A stretch of DNA of 42,670 nucleotides from Gemmataceae bacterium (lineage in GTDB: Bacteria; Planctomycetota; Planctomycetia; Gemmatales; Gemmataceae), in assembly GCA_019752375.1 (NCBI GenBank), contig JAIEMG010000194.1, forward strand, positions 1 to 42,670, written 5' to 3'. Below, piece by piece: positions 34,743-42,448 of the stretch. Positions within the stretch are counted from its first letter, which is position 1; each line of letters begins with the position of its first letter. A program made the position numbers and the translations under genes. Below the pieces are notes generated by a model. The model worked only from the letters and a program-made list of their open reading frames with translations. It did no database searches and was not told the DNA's origin.

Positions 34743-35381
34743 GACACTCTCCTTCAGTTATGGGGAATTCGTCCCGGCTTGCACACGCAAGTCGGATAAT
34801 TCCGCCGATGAGTGCAAACGATGAAATTTCCGCAAACAACAACGCTCTCAATGCCCAAACCGGGACTGAGCGCCTCGAGCAGTCGCACTCGACGCTTTGG
34901 GGAACACTGAAAACGAAAACGGCCGAGAACATGGTTCCCGACCTTGCTTGTCATGAAGTGTGAATGGCGGCCAGGTCAATTGGCCGCAGTACACTCCCGA
35001 GCAGCGAGCGGAAACCCGCGGAGGGAATTGAGATAACAACAGTTTGGCAGATTGGTCACGATCATGATGAGTGCAGTATAGAAGGGGCTTAAACCGTTGT
35101 CGAGGGTAATAACCAAATAGATCTTGACGAAGTAACTCTAACAACCAAACAGCGAGATCCTGGTTCCGACGGTGCGCTGGCCAGTGCAATACAATACATA
35201 CGCTTACATTAAGCCGTTTGCGAGAAATTGGGACATCGCTCTGACCATACGAAGGACTGGGCGGGCAAAGCGATCAATCGGGCTCCCCCGCTCCTGTGCT
35301 CAGAGGGCTGAGAGTCGTCCGTCATTCCATAATGGATGCCGCAACACGCCAGATCGACGGAAGCCAGGGTGTTTCTCCGTC
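34743..35381. other. Gene-poor, AT-richer region
   Basis: Over about 640 bases I see no gene, RNA or clear repeat that I can support. The composition (for example 35041-35220) is markedly more AT-rich than the rest of the window. It leads into a run of tiny ORFs up to 36.8 kb. Confidence 0.5.
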
Positions 35382-35546
35382 ATGTCAAACCCAAGAACCC
35401 GCGCAAAACAACTGGACAAAACAGCTGGCACAGACGAACATATTCTCGTGAGCACATCAGGCCACTTCCTGTGTCCGCGCTGTACCAAGGCTTGGGAGGA
35501 ATCTCGTGTCTTGGAAGTGACAGCCATTCCCGTTGCCCATGCTTGA
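35382..35546 (+). CDS. Possible tiny CxxC protein
   Basis: A 54-codon ORF (MSNPRTRAKQLDKTAG start) with one CPRC pair near residue 31 and no second pair. There is no convincing ribosome site. It is listed because it lies in a stretch of similar small ORFs; it may be spurious. Confidence 0.22.
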   Translation: MSNPRTRAKQLDKTAGTDEHILVSTSGHFLCPRCTKAWEESRVLEVTAIPVAHA

Positions 35547-35702
35547 TCATTGGCTGTCCACGCCAAGAGCGCACCTCTTCCAGGCCTTACCTGCCTCGAT
35601 TGCCAGCTGAGCTGGCGCCATCAATTACCCATGAGCCGGCGCGCGGAGCGACCCGATCGACGGCGTTCCGGGCATTGTCCTATTCACCACCGAGGTATCA
35701 TC

Positions 35703-35900
35703 ATGTTCGAATCGCAATCCGCGGGCGATGAGCCGAACAGGCGTTCGCTTCCTGAGGGGATTGAGGAGTACTTGGCCGAACAGAATGAAGGCGCGTGCGC
35801 CGCGGCGGTTGCTGATGGAATTCGGCAACGCTTCTTTCGGCGATTGCAGGCACTGTGGGTCGGATTAGTCGCATCGGGCACCCAGGCGCAAGGAGAATAG
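35703..35900 (+). CDS. Small hypothetical protein
   Basis: A 65-codon ORF beginning MFESQSAGDEPNRRSLPEG, with a likely amphipathic helix at about 36-58 (GIRQRFFRRLQALWVGLV). GAGG lies about ten bases upstream of the ATG. No recognisable domain. Codon use is acceptable for a real gene, but no homologue is known to me. Confidence 0.4.
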   Translation: MFESQSAGDEPNRRSLPEGIEEYLAEQNEGACAAAVADGIRQRFFRRLQALWVGLVASGTQAQGE

Positions 35901-35996
35901 GATGGTGCTAATCTCGCTCGAAGGCGCCACCTTGTCCTTCCGCCGGAGAGTAAGTAGCCGTCCAAAAACTACTTCCAAGATTGCCGTCAAGAAAAT

Positions 35997-36116
35997 GAAC
36001 CACGGATTGCACGGATAACACGGATAAAGCCCCCTATGCGAAGCAACGCTCCCGAAGGCGGTCGGGTCCGAAATCATTGCCATTTCTATCCGTGTGATCG
36101 GTGTAATCCGTGGTTC
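35997..36116. repeat. Imperfect inverted repeat (GAACCACGGATT type)
   Basis: GAACCACGGATTGCACGGAT (35997-36016) and the following ACACGGATA face a near-complementary copy at 36087-36116 that ends in TAATCCGTGGTTC. Such GAACCACGGATTACACGG repeats are scattered through many bacterial intergenic regions. Non-coding here. Confidence 0.65.
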
Positions 36117-36178
36117 AATTCTTCGGAGTAGCCAGATGTTTAAGACGGGCATGCCGGGAACTTGGAGGTTATTTTTGG

Positions 36179-36301
36179 ATGCCCACTAAGTTCCTGATCG
36201 TTGTCGTCGTCACCGTGTTGCTCGGTATGGCGAGTTACCGCACACTGGTGCGTTACACGCTGATTGGTCGCTGGCTTCACGGCACGCGGACCCTGGCTTG
36301 A
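36179..36301 (+). CDS. Tiny single-span membrane peptide
   Basis: A 40-codon ORF: MPTKFLIVVVVTVLLGMASY is a strong membrane helix, followed by a basic tail ending GRWLHGTRTLA. GGAGG lies about ten bases before the ATG. Size and layout are like small membrane regulators or type I toxin peptides, but no antisense RNA or family match can be shown. It could also be chance. Confidence 0.4.
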   Translation: MPTKFLIVVVVTVLLGMASYRTLVRYTLIGRWLHGTRTLA

Positions 36302-36529
36302 CGGGCGCCTCTGATTGCCACGGATGCATCCGCATGGTGGTCGTTTGCTGAGTTAACGAAGTAGCACTGACGGTGAGCGATTGGCAGTGCATTGCTGACG
36401 CAGCCATCAGCTGCTCGATACTCTTTATGTATTAGTCCCTTTCCAATCGCTCAGTGACTACAGCCTGGCGCCACTCGGCAAAGACAGCGTTGTCTCCTCT
36501 GCGCGTGGCGAGCCCTTCTGGAGAGTAAA

Positions 36530-36772
36530 ATGCGCATCTTGCTCCGGGTGAGAGAAGTATCGGAACGCTTGGCTTGCTCGCAGCGCCACGTTCGCGATCT
36601 GTTCGACCGACGGGAGTTGACGGGCGTCCGAGACGGCCGATTCATCCGTGTGTATGCCGACAGTTTGGACGCGTACATTCGACGGTACGCCACCGGGACG
36701 ACTGGCCAGCGGCAGGAGGGAACGCCTGAAGCGCCGCGCATTCTGGCGGGAAGCACTGCAGCGTCTGTGTGA
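36530..36772 (+). CDS. Excisionase-like helix-turn-helix protein
   Basis: An 80-residue DNA-binding protein of the MerR-like excisionase type (HTH_17). The fold starts LRVREVSERLACSQRHVRDL (helix-turn-helix, about 5-24) and continues with the wing RRELTGVRDGRFIRVYADSL (27-46) and a helix DAYIRRYA. The tail after 55 is disordered. CTGGAGAG lies six bases before the ATG. Such proteins assist excision of integrative elements or act as small regulators. No integrase is in the window, so it may be a leftover of a mobile element in this AT-richer stretch. Confidence 0.78.
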   Translation: MRILLRVREVSERLACSQRHVRDLFDRRELTGVRDGRFIRVYADSLDAYIRRYATGTTGQRQEGTPEAPRILAGSTAASV

Positions 36773-36938
36773 TTTGGCCTTTCGTCTGGGAGGTGCGGGC
36801 ATTCGACCGGTCGCTTTCCATGAGCACCGGAAGCATGAAAATGGCGTCGTCGCTCCCCTCCAGGCCCGACGACGCCCGGACAGTGCGTCGCTCCGATGAT
36901 TCGTTAGTGGCAGGCCAGCGGGGTATAGACGGGGACTT

Positions 36939-37856
36939 TCAACGTGGTCGCAGACGGCACGGATTGCGGTACGACTGCGTCACGTCGATCGTCTCGGGCA
37001 CCGTCTCGCACACGATCCGGCGGACCGTTCCGGTGCGCTGCACGGCCTGGCACTTGGCCACGTGCACCGTGATCTCCTGTGTCACCGGCACCTTCTCGAC
37101 CACCGTGCGGCTGCCCGTCCGCTCCTCGGGCTTGTACGAGCAGACGTTGACCGTGATCTCCTGCGCCCGCGCCACCTTCTCGTGCACCAGCTTCGTCCCC
37201 GTCCGCTCTTCAAACCGGTAGGAGCAGACGTTGACGATCACTTCCTTCGTCTGCGGCACCTTGTGCCAGACCACCGTCTTGACCGGCTTGGAGTAGCTGA
37301 CGTGCTTCAGCTTCTTCTTCGAGCAGCCGGTGCAAGGGTCTTCGATCGAAACCCAGGCGAGCTTGCGCACTTCCACCTGCTTGCAGATCTCTTCGGGAAC
37401 GGAGACGAAGGTGGTGATCGTCCGCTTTTCCGGGATGACTACCGGCACTTTGACCGAGTACGTGAACGGCACCTCTCGGGCGACGCACTGGTAGGTCGTG
37501 GCGATCCGCTTCTCCGGAACCACGACCGGGACCTGGACCGTGTAGGTGAACGGCACCTGCTTGGTCACGCATTGGTAAGTAGTGACGGCACGCTTTTCCG
37601 CAACCGTCACCGGGACCAACTCGGTGTACTGGTAAGGCTCCTCCACTACCTTCTGGACGACCCTATTGGCCGTTACGGGAACCACGCGCGTCTTGCACTC
37701 GACTCGGTAGGCGGTGACCGTCTTTTCCGTCCAGCCGATGGGGCAAGCCTCTTTCGTTGCGTGGCCGTGGAACCACGGATGTCCACCCGCCAACGCCGGG
37801 GCGGCTGGCAGCGCCAGCACGCCCACGAGCGCGGCAACCAAAACTCTCTTCAACAT
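36939..37856 (-). CDS. Exported YTV-repeat protein
   Basis: A 305-residue protein with signal peptide MLKRVLVAALVGVLALPAAP followed by ALAGG. The mature part is a series of short repeats of the form VPFTYTVQVPVVVPEKR / TTYQCV (about residues 75-160), then a CTGCSKKK segment and further repeats ending VCSYRFEERTG and VCSYKPEERTG. Repeated Y-T-V and V-P-V units and evenly placed cysteines are the hallmark of planctomycete YTV proteins, thought to be disulfide-linked envelope components. GGGAG lies nine bases before the ATG at 37856. Function beyond a structural role is not known. Confidence 0.82.
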   Translation of the reverse strand: MLKRVLVAALVGVLALPAAPALAGGHPWFHGHATKEACPIGWTEKTVTAYRVECKTRVVPVTANRVVQKVVEEPYQYTELVPVTVAEKRAVTTYQCVTKQVPFTYTVQVPVVVPEKRIATTYQCVAREVPFTYSVKVPVVIPEKRTITTFVSVPEEICKQVEVRKLAWVSIEDPCTGCSKKKLKHVSYSKPVKTVVWHKVPQTKEVIVNVCSYRFEERTGTKLVHEKVARAQEITVNVCSYKPEERTGSRTVVEKVPVTQEITVHVAKCQAVQRTGTVRRIVCETVPETIDVTQSYRNPCRLRPR

Positions 37857-38218
37857 GCAAGCAACTCCCTGTCCGGATCCTGCCTGCGTGGAGCGAACTA
37901 CGCTTTCTCCCCACGCGGCACTTGGCCAAACCGGCTGACCAGCGTGCCATACAAACATTGCCCATTCCACCTACACCAGGCAAGTTCTCCAGGCTTCGGA
38001 GGTGACGAAGTAGCAAGCGCGTCAGATGGGATAAGCAGGCACCGGTACGAGGTGGACAGCACGGAGTAATTGATGCTCGCTCGCAGCGGCGCGTTGGCAC
38101 TTGGGCGCGCTCCCGTGGTTTTCGGATGGGCAGGCCAGAGTGATCACCGAATGGGAGGTAGGCACAACAGGCCCCACGGTCCAGACAGCTTGTCTGATCC
38201 GAAGGGCCCGTTGTTCGA
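37857..38218. other. Intergenic region, nothing recognised
   Basis: The 362 bases between the YTV gene and the cysteine-desulfurase remnant show no gene, repeat or RNA that I can support. The promoter of the YTV gene should lie in its left part. Confidence 0.5.
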
Positions 38219-38582
38219 TCATTCGCTGCCGCGCCATCGACCCAGCACTGTCCGCGCCCTGCGGAGCGCAGTCACTAGCGTGTCGATCTCGGCGTGCGTG
38301 TTGTAGAACGCCAGCGAGGGGCGGACCGTGCTTTCGACGCCGAAGCGGCGCATCGTCGGCTGGGCGCAGTGATGGCCGGCCCGCACGGCGATGCCCTTGT
38401 GATCGAGATAACAGCCGATGTCTTCGTTGCGGTAGTCGTCCATGACGAAGGAAAGCACGCTGGCCTTCCCGGTTGCCGTGCCGATGAGGCGCAGGCCGGG
38501 CACCCGGCTCATGGCTTCGGTCGCGTAGACCAGCAACTCGCGCTCGTAGTGGCTGATGTTCTCCAAACCCAGTAGTTTGTAG
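38219..38582 (-). pseudogene. Cysteine desulfurase (SufS/Csd) 3' remnant
   Basis: About 120 codons encode the C-terminal part of a group II cysteine desulfurase: LLGLENISHYERELLVYATE, then VLSFVMDDYRNEDIG, the catalytic cysteine loop VRAGHHCAQPTMRRFGV and RPSLAFYNTHAEID, ending at 38219. The first about 290 residues, with the PLP lysine, are absent. The homology stops exactly where the palindromic element begins (38583), and the frame reads on into repeat sequence. It cannot work alone. The repeat probably mediated the deletion that removed the 5' part. Confidence 0.82.
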
Positions 38583-38775
38583 TAGGGTGCGTCAAGCGTA
38601 CTCGCGCGGACGCACCAAAACTCACACTTACTACAGCCACGCGTAAGAAAGGGTCCGAATTCCATTTGGAGTCGATTATTTCGGACCCTTTTCTCTGCGG
38701 CGATGTACCTACCGAACCATACTCCGACGCGTCGGCATTCCGGTGCGTCCGCGCGAGTACGCTTGACGCACCCTA
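38583..38775. mobile_element. MITE-like element with 34-bp inverted repeats and nested insertion
   Basis: Bases 38583-38616 are the perfect reverse complement of 38742-38775 (start TAGGGTGCGTCAAGCGTACT). Compared with the second copy (42449-42560), the centre holds about 80 extra bases (about 38635-38713) with their own strong hairpin (38649-38659 with 38680-38690) and a T-rich end. No transposase is encoded, so any mobility would be in trans. Confidence 0.75.
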
Positions 38776-38840
38776 CCCGGTCACTTGGAGCTTCGTCATT
38801 GGTCATTGATTCGTCATTCGGACTTCGTCATTCGTCATTC
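38776..38840. repeat. ATTCGTCATT repeat flank shared with the window's right end
   Basis: Bases 38776-38821 are identical to 42625-42670 (start CCCGGTCACTTGGAGCTTCG), directly after the palindromic element in both places. The units TTCGTCATTGGTCATTG and ATTCGTCATTCGG belong to the family also seen at 3.1 and 20.1 kb. Confidence 0.75.
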
Positions 38841-38921
38841 CTTCACCAGTTGTTCCAGTCCCCCGTGAGCTGTCCGCGGCTGGCAGCAAACGAGAGTCGG
38901 ACGAAGCCCTCGGCGCCGAAG

Positions 38922-39446
38922 TTACAGCCACTTGGTCAGCGCGACGAAGGCCACCAGAACAGCGGGCAGGGCCACGATTGTGTAGATCTCATTTCCCGTG
39001 ACGACTTGCACGACTCCAGCGACGACCAAACCCAGCATGACACCAATGAACACGGTCATCGTTCCGCTCATCTCGCGATGGCAGCGCGGCGTCTCATCTG
39101 CCGATGCCTCCTGGAGACTGGATTCCCGAATCATCCCCACCTGTCCTACCGGCTGGGCCATCGGGTATCCCACGGGCCCCGATTGGATCGGGGCGGAGCG
39201 AGACACAATCGTTGCCTGGGGCAGCTGTGTGCGGCTTGCGGGACGGCCGGTGCGAAGGCCAACGCCAATCAGCACCATCCCAGCCAAGGCCAAGGCCGTA
39301 CAGATGATCCATCCCAAACGGCCCTCGCCCGGATGGGTGGAGAGAAACCAGAAGTAGATTCCGGTCCAGATGCCGACCAACAACCCAGCAGCGGTGTAGA
39401 AGCTTGCGCGTTGTAGAGCCACCGATGGCCTGTCGAGTGGTTGCAT
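38922..39446 (-). CDS. Membrane protein of unknown function
   Basis: A 174-residue protein with four hydrophobic segments (about 14-34, 44-62, 130-150 and 153-172) and a long hydrophilic loop (about 65-125) rich in Gln, Pro and Ser. I start it at the ATG at 39446, with GGGGA eight bases upstream; an in-frame ATG at 39461 is less likely. No family recognised. It lies at the left edge of the repeat-bounded module, upstream of nothing on its strand. The gap 39447-39740 holds no gene that I can support. Confidence 0.65.
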   Translation of the reverse strand: MQPLDRPSVALQRASFYTAAGLLVGIWTGIYFWFLSTHPGEGRLGWIICTALALAGMVLIGVGLRTGRPASRTQLPQATIVSRSAPIQSGPVGYPMAQPVGQVGMIRESSLQEASADETPRCHREMSGTMTVFIGVMLGLVVAGVVQVVTGNEIYTIVALPAVLVAFVALTKWL

Positions 39447-39740
39447 GAGACTTCCCCTCATCTAGATGCGGTTACGGACCACTCCGAACGCATTTGCTTC
39501 CCTTTTTACTGCAAAGGGAATGCCAGCAGAAAAACTTGACCGAAAAGGCCGTGGTCTAGCCGCTGACGGTGCAGTATACGGAGCGGGCGCGCTGGTTCAA
39601 CGGCATGCCTTTTGCCTTATGCGTGCCTCGGCAGCACAGGAGAAGGGTGCGCGCCTTGTCGGAAAGAACGTGTGCCATAAGTCAGCGCGGACACTCCAAT
39701 CCTTGCTTATCTCCTGCTCATCCCATTTCGCCACCCAATT

Positions 39741-41363
39741 TCAGCCGCGCGTGAAGTGGGTGTACGCCGGCAGCGTCGTCAGGCGCCGATCCTCGACGGG
39801 GACACCGACGGTGAAGTGATACAGGTCCTGAAACGTGCTGTCGCGCAGGCCAAGCAGGTCGTGGAATACATCGTCGAAGTAGCAGCCGATGCCGGTGGAG
39901 CGCACCCCGGCAGCTTCGGCTTCGAGGTAGAGCACCTGCCCCAGCATTCCCGCTTCCCAGAAGAGCCGGCGATACCACCAGGCGCCGTGCCTTCGAATCG
40001 TCTCGCCAAAATCGGCGATCATGCCGAGACTGAAGGCCCCGTAGGCCGCAATTTCCTGCCGACAACTGATGACCTGTGCCGTCTCGCGGAAGTCGCCCGG
40101 TTTGAGCAAAAAAAGCGGGAGATGCGACGGACAGCCCTCGACTCGCTTCCAGCTAAACTCCGCACGAACGGCGGCGCGAAGACGAGCATCGACTGCGTCG
40201 TCGCGTTCGAGCAGGTAGAGGCCGGACGGCACTCCACGCACCCGATGCACGAAAATCCCGGCATGGATGTGCGGTTCCCAGGGCAAAGCGTCCCACGGCG
40301 GCACGTCGGTGCGCGGCAGGAGATGGTCGAGCATGGCGAAGAACTGATCGGCGGAAATGGACGTCTTGCCATCCAGGTCCAGGCAACTGCGACGTTGGCG
40401 GATCAACACCGCCGCGGACGTTTCGCAGGTCCGCGGCAACGGCGGACGCGCTGGAAACGTCGGCCGTGGCACCGGTGCGGTCGACGGCTTCCATGTCGCC
40501 TCCGCCACGCTGTTGATGACGGGCCATTCCACGTGATCGGGACTGATCGGGTTGGCGCGGCCGGTCCACGATGCCCCTTTCACCTCGGCCAACTGAACCG
40601 GTGTCGAATGCAAGGAGTTCGGCTGGATCAACAGAAGAGCGTCGGGATGTTCGCGGTCCGGCGGTGTCACGGCAGCGAAATCGGCAGCGCGGTCCAGTCC
40701 GAGGATCGCAGCAACCTCTGCATCGCCTGCATGGTCGAGCAGGAGAGCCGACCAGCCATGAACCGCAGCGGCGTAACCCACCGCCGCGATGGCGTGGCCG
40801 ATATCGTGCTGGCAATAACGAAAGGCGCGCTCGCCGTACTTCCACGCCTCGCGCCAGTGAATCGACGACAGGCCGACCAGGAACGCACCCTTCGGCAGGC
40901 ATCGCGCCACGCTGCTGTCCAGCTCGCAACGCCGTTCGAGGCAGTGGTCGCGGCTGACGTAGTGATACACGCCGGCGGGAAGGTCCGGGAGACTCGGCAC
41001 GACCGCGTAGCCTTCCGTCGGGTGCAAGTTGCCGCTCGACGGATTGCAGCGCAGCGCCCAGCGCGAGCCGTTGTGCTCCTTCCATGCCGACAGCCCCAGC
41101 GATAACTCGAAGAAGCCGCCAAGACTCTTCAACTCCAGCGGCGCGGCAGGCAGGTCAGCCGTGAACAGGTCACCGTACGTCGCGGACAGCGATGCGCCGG
41201 CGAGCGGCAGGTCCGTGCGCGGCGCGCCGACGAAGGTGCGAAAGGGATCGGGCTGCGTGGACCAGTCGAGGTAGCCCAGCGACCGCGCATACTGGTGTAA
41301 GTAGTGTTTGCTGCGTTGATGATAATCCAGCGTCCGTTGCACGGCCGCGGCAAGCTCGCTCAT
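39741..41363 (-). CDS. Double-domain SagB/ThcOx-type FMN oxidoreductase
   Basis: A 540-residue protein with two nitroreductase-like halves. The first (about 85-290) has WALRCNPSSGNLHPTEGYAVV and LPAGVYHYVSRDHCLERR, the SagB-type pattern of FMN-binding arginine/serine and a YHY strand, then FRYCQHDIGHAIAAVGYAA. The second (about 345-530) has LIRQRRSCLDLDG, then GVPSGLYLLERDD and FWEAGMLGQVLYLEAEAAG. SagB enzymes oxidise azolines in peptide natural products, but this tandem form also occurs without YcaO partners. No YcaO or precursor peptide is visible. It lies 58 bases after the ornithine-cyclodeaminase-like gene on the same strand. Reaction is unknown. Confidence 0.85.
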   Translation of the reverse strand: MSELAAAVQRTLDYHQRSKHYLHQYARSLGYLDWSTQPDPFRTFVGAPRTDLPLAGASLSATYGDLFTADLPAAPLELKSLGGFFELSLGLSAWKEHNGSRWALRCNPSSGNLHPTEGYAVVPSLPDLPAGVYHYVSRDHCLERRCELDSSVARCLPKGAFLVGLSSIHWREAWKYGERAFRYCQHDIGHAIAAVGYAAAVHGWSALLLDHAGDAEVAAILGLDRAADFAAVTPPDREHPDALLLIQPNSLHSTPVQLAEVKGASWTGRANPISPDHVEWPVINSVAEATWKPSTAPVPRPTFPARPPLPRTCETSAAVLIRQRRSCLDLDGKTSISADQFFAMLDHLLPRTDVPPWDALPWEPHIHAGIFVHRVRGVPSGLYLLERDDAVDARLRAAVRAEFSWKRVEGCPSHLPLFLLKPGDFRETAQVISCRQEIAAYGAFSLGMIADFGETIRRHGAWWYRRLFWEAGMLGQVLYLEAEAAGVRSTGIGCYFDDVFHDLLGLRDSTFQDLYHFTVGVPVEDRRLTTLPAYTHFTRG

Positions 41364-41421
41364 GGATGGATCTCGGCGGACGTGACAGGACGCCAGCGAC
41401 GCATGGAGCGCGCATGAGCGA

Positions 41422-42378
41422 TTACCACTCCACCAAGCGCCCCAGACCCGCTTCCTGGCTCTTGGCGTAGACTTTCGCTGCCACCGCCACGTCTTCAATG
41501 GCGATGCCGAGCGATTTGAAAAGCGTCACGTCCTGCGGATGTGCCCGGCCGGTGTAGCGGCCGACGATGACATGGCCAAGCTCGTGGATGTCGGCCCAGT
41601 GGATCGAGCCATCTTCCAGCGGTTGCACGAAATCGCCGGCCTCCAGCCGTGCTTGGTCCTTGCTGTCGACCACGATCGATTCGCAGCGACGCACCGCCAC
41701 GGCATCGACCTCGGCCTTCCCCAGGAAGTTCGAGCCAATCACATTCAGATGCGTCCCTTCCGCGATCCAGTGGCCGCTCAGCACCGGCTCGCGGCTGGCG
41801 GTGGCCGTGATGACGACGTCCTTGTCTTCGGCCGCCATTTCCGGCCGTGGCACCGGCTCGACCTCGGTCTGGCAGACGCGGCTCATCTCCTCGGCAAACT
41901 GCTGGCGGCGGTCGCCGTTGGGGCTGTAGACCTGCACCCGGCGGATCTTGCGCACCTTGCAAACCGCCTCGAGTTGGGTCCGTGCCTGCTTGCCGCTGCC
42001 GAACAGGCCGACTTCACTCGCGTCGTGCCGGGCCATGTACTGGGTCGCCACGCCGCTGGCCGCGCCGGTGCGCACCTGGCCAAGATAGTCCGCCTGGATC
42101 AACGCCAGGAGCGATCCGGTCTTGCCGTCATACAGGCCAACGTGGAACTGTGCACCACGCTTGCTGGTGCTGTACGCCTTGTAGCCCATGACGCCGAGCG
42201 TCTTGGCCGCGGCCGACATGACGTGCAACATCGCGTGATCGGTTTGCGATCGGGCACGCGGGATGTTCTGCACCTCGTCCAGCGCCATCTTGCGCAGACA
42301 CGTTTCGACCGCATCCAGCGCCATGTCCATCGTCAGGACCTGACGGACATCGCTTTCGCTCAGCAGCAGCACCGGCAT
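41422..42378 (-). CDS. Ornithine cyclodeaminase/mu-crystallin family protein
   Basis: A 318-residue NAD(P)-binding protein of the OCD/mu-crystallin family. The substrate side is LSESDVRQVLTMDMALDAVE and GYKAYSTSKRG; the Rossmann motif is GLFGSGKQARTQLEAV (about 123-138). VITATASREPVL and GTHLNVIGSNFLGKAEVD follow. It fits the family length closely. Members include ornithine cyclodeaminase, alanine dehydrogenase and imine reductases, so the reaction here is open. Being upstream of the SagB-type gene in one likely operon, it may supply or process an imine or amino-acid substrate for it (inference). The start at 42378 gives the standard N-terminus. Confidence 0.88.
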   Translation of the reverse strand: MPVLLLSESDVRQVLTMDMALDAVETCLRKMALDEVQNIPRARSQTDHAMLHVMSAAAKTLGVMGYKAYSTSKRGAQFHVGLYDGKTGSLLALIQADYLGQVRTGAASGVATQYMARHDASEVGLFGSGKQARTQLEAVCKVRKIRRVQVYSPNGDRRQQFAEEMSRVCQTEVEPVPRPEMAAEDKDVVITATASREPVLSGHWIAEGTHLNVIGSNFLGKAEVDAVAVRRCESIVVDSKDQARLEAGDFVQPLEDGSIHWADIHELGHVIVGRYTGRAHPQDVTLFKSLGIAIEDVAVAAKVYAKSQEAGLGRLVEW

Positions 42379-42395
42379 GAGCCCCCCTCCGGGGA

Positions 42396-42440
42396 ATGAC
42401 GAATGACGAATGCCTAATCAATGAACAAGGCCCAATGACC
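42396..42440. repeat. ATTCGTCATT-type repeat, opposite orientation
   Basis: GAATGACGAATGACGAATGC and the following CTAATCAATGAAC units lie just upstream of the ornithine-cyclodeaminase-like gene. On the other strand this matches the TAGGCATTCGTC copy at about 3117-3141. Confidence 0.65.
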
Positions 42441-42448
42441 CCAGTTTG

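Noticed and set aside
39756..41105. 449-codon open frame on the plus strand
   Set aside because: Antisense to the SagB-type gene; repetitive Arg/Gly/Val composition of a shadow frame.
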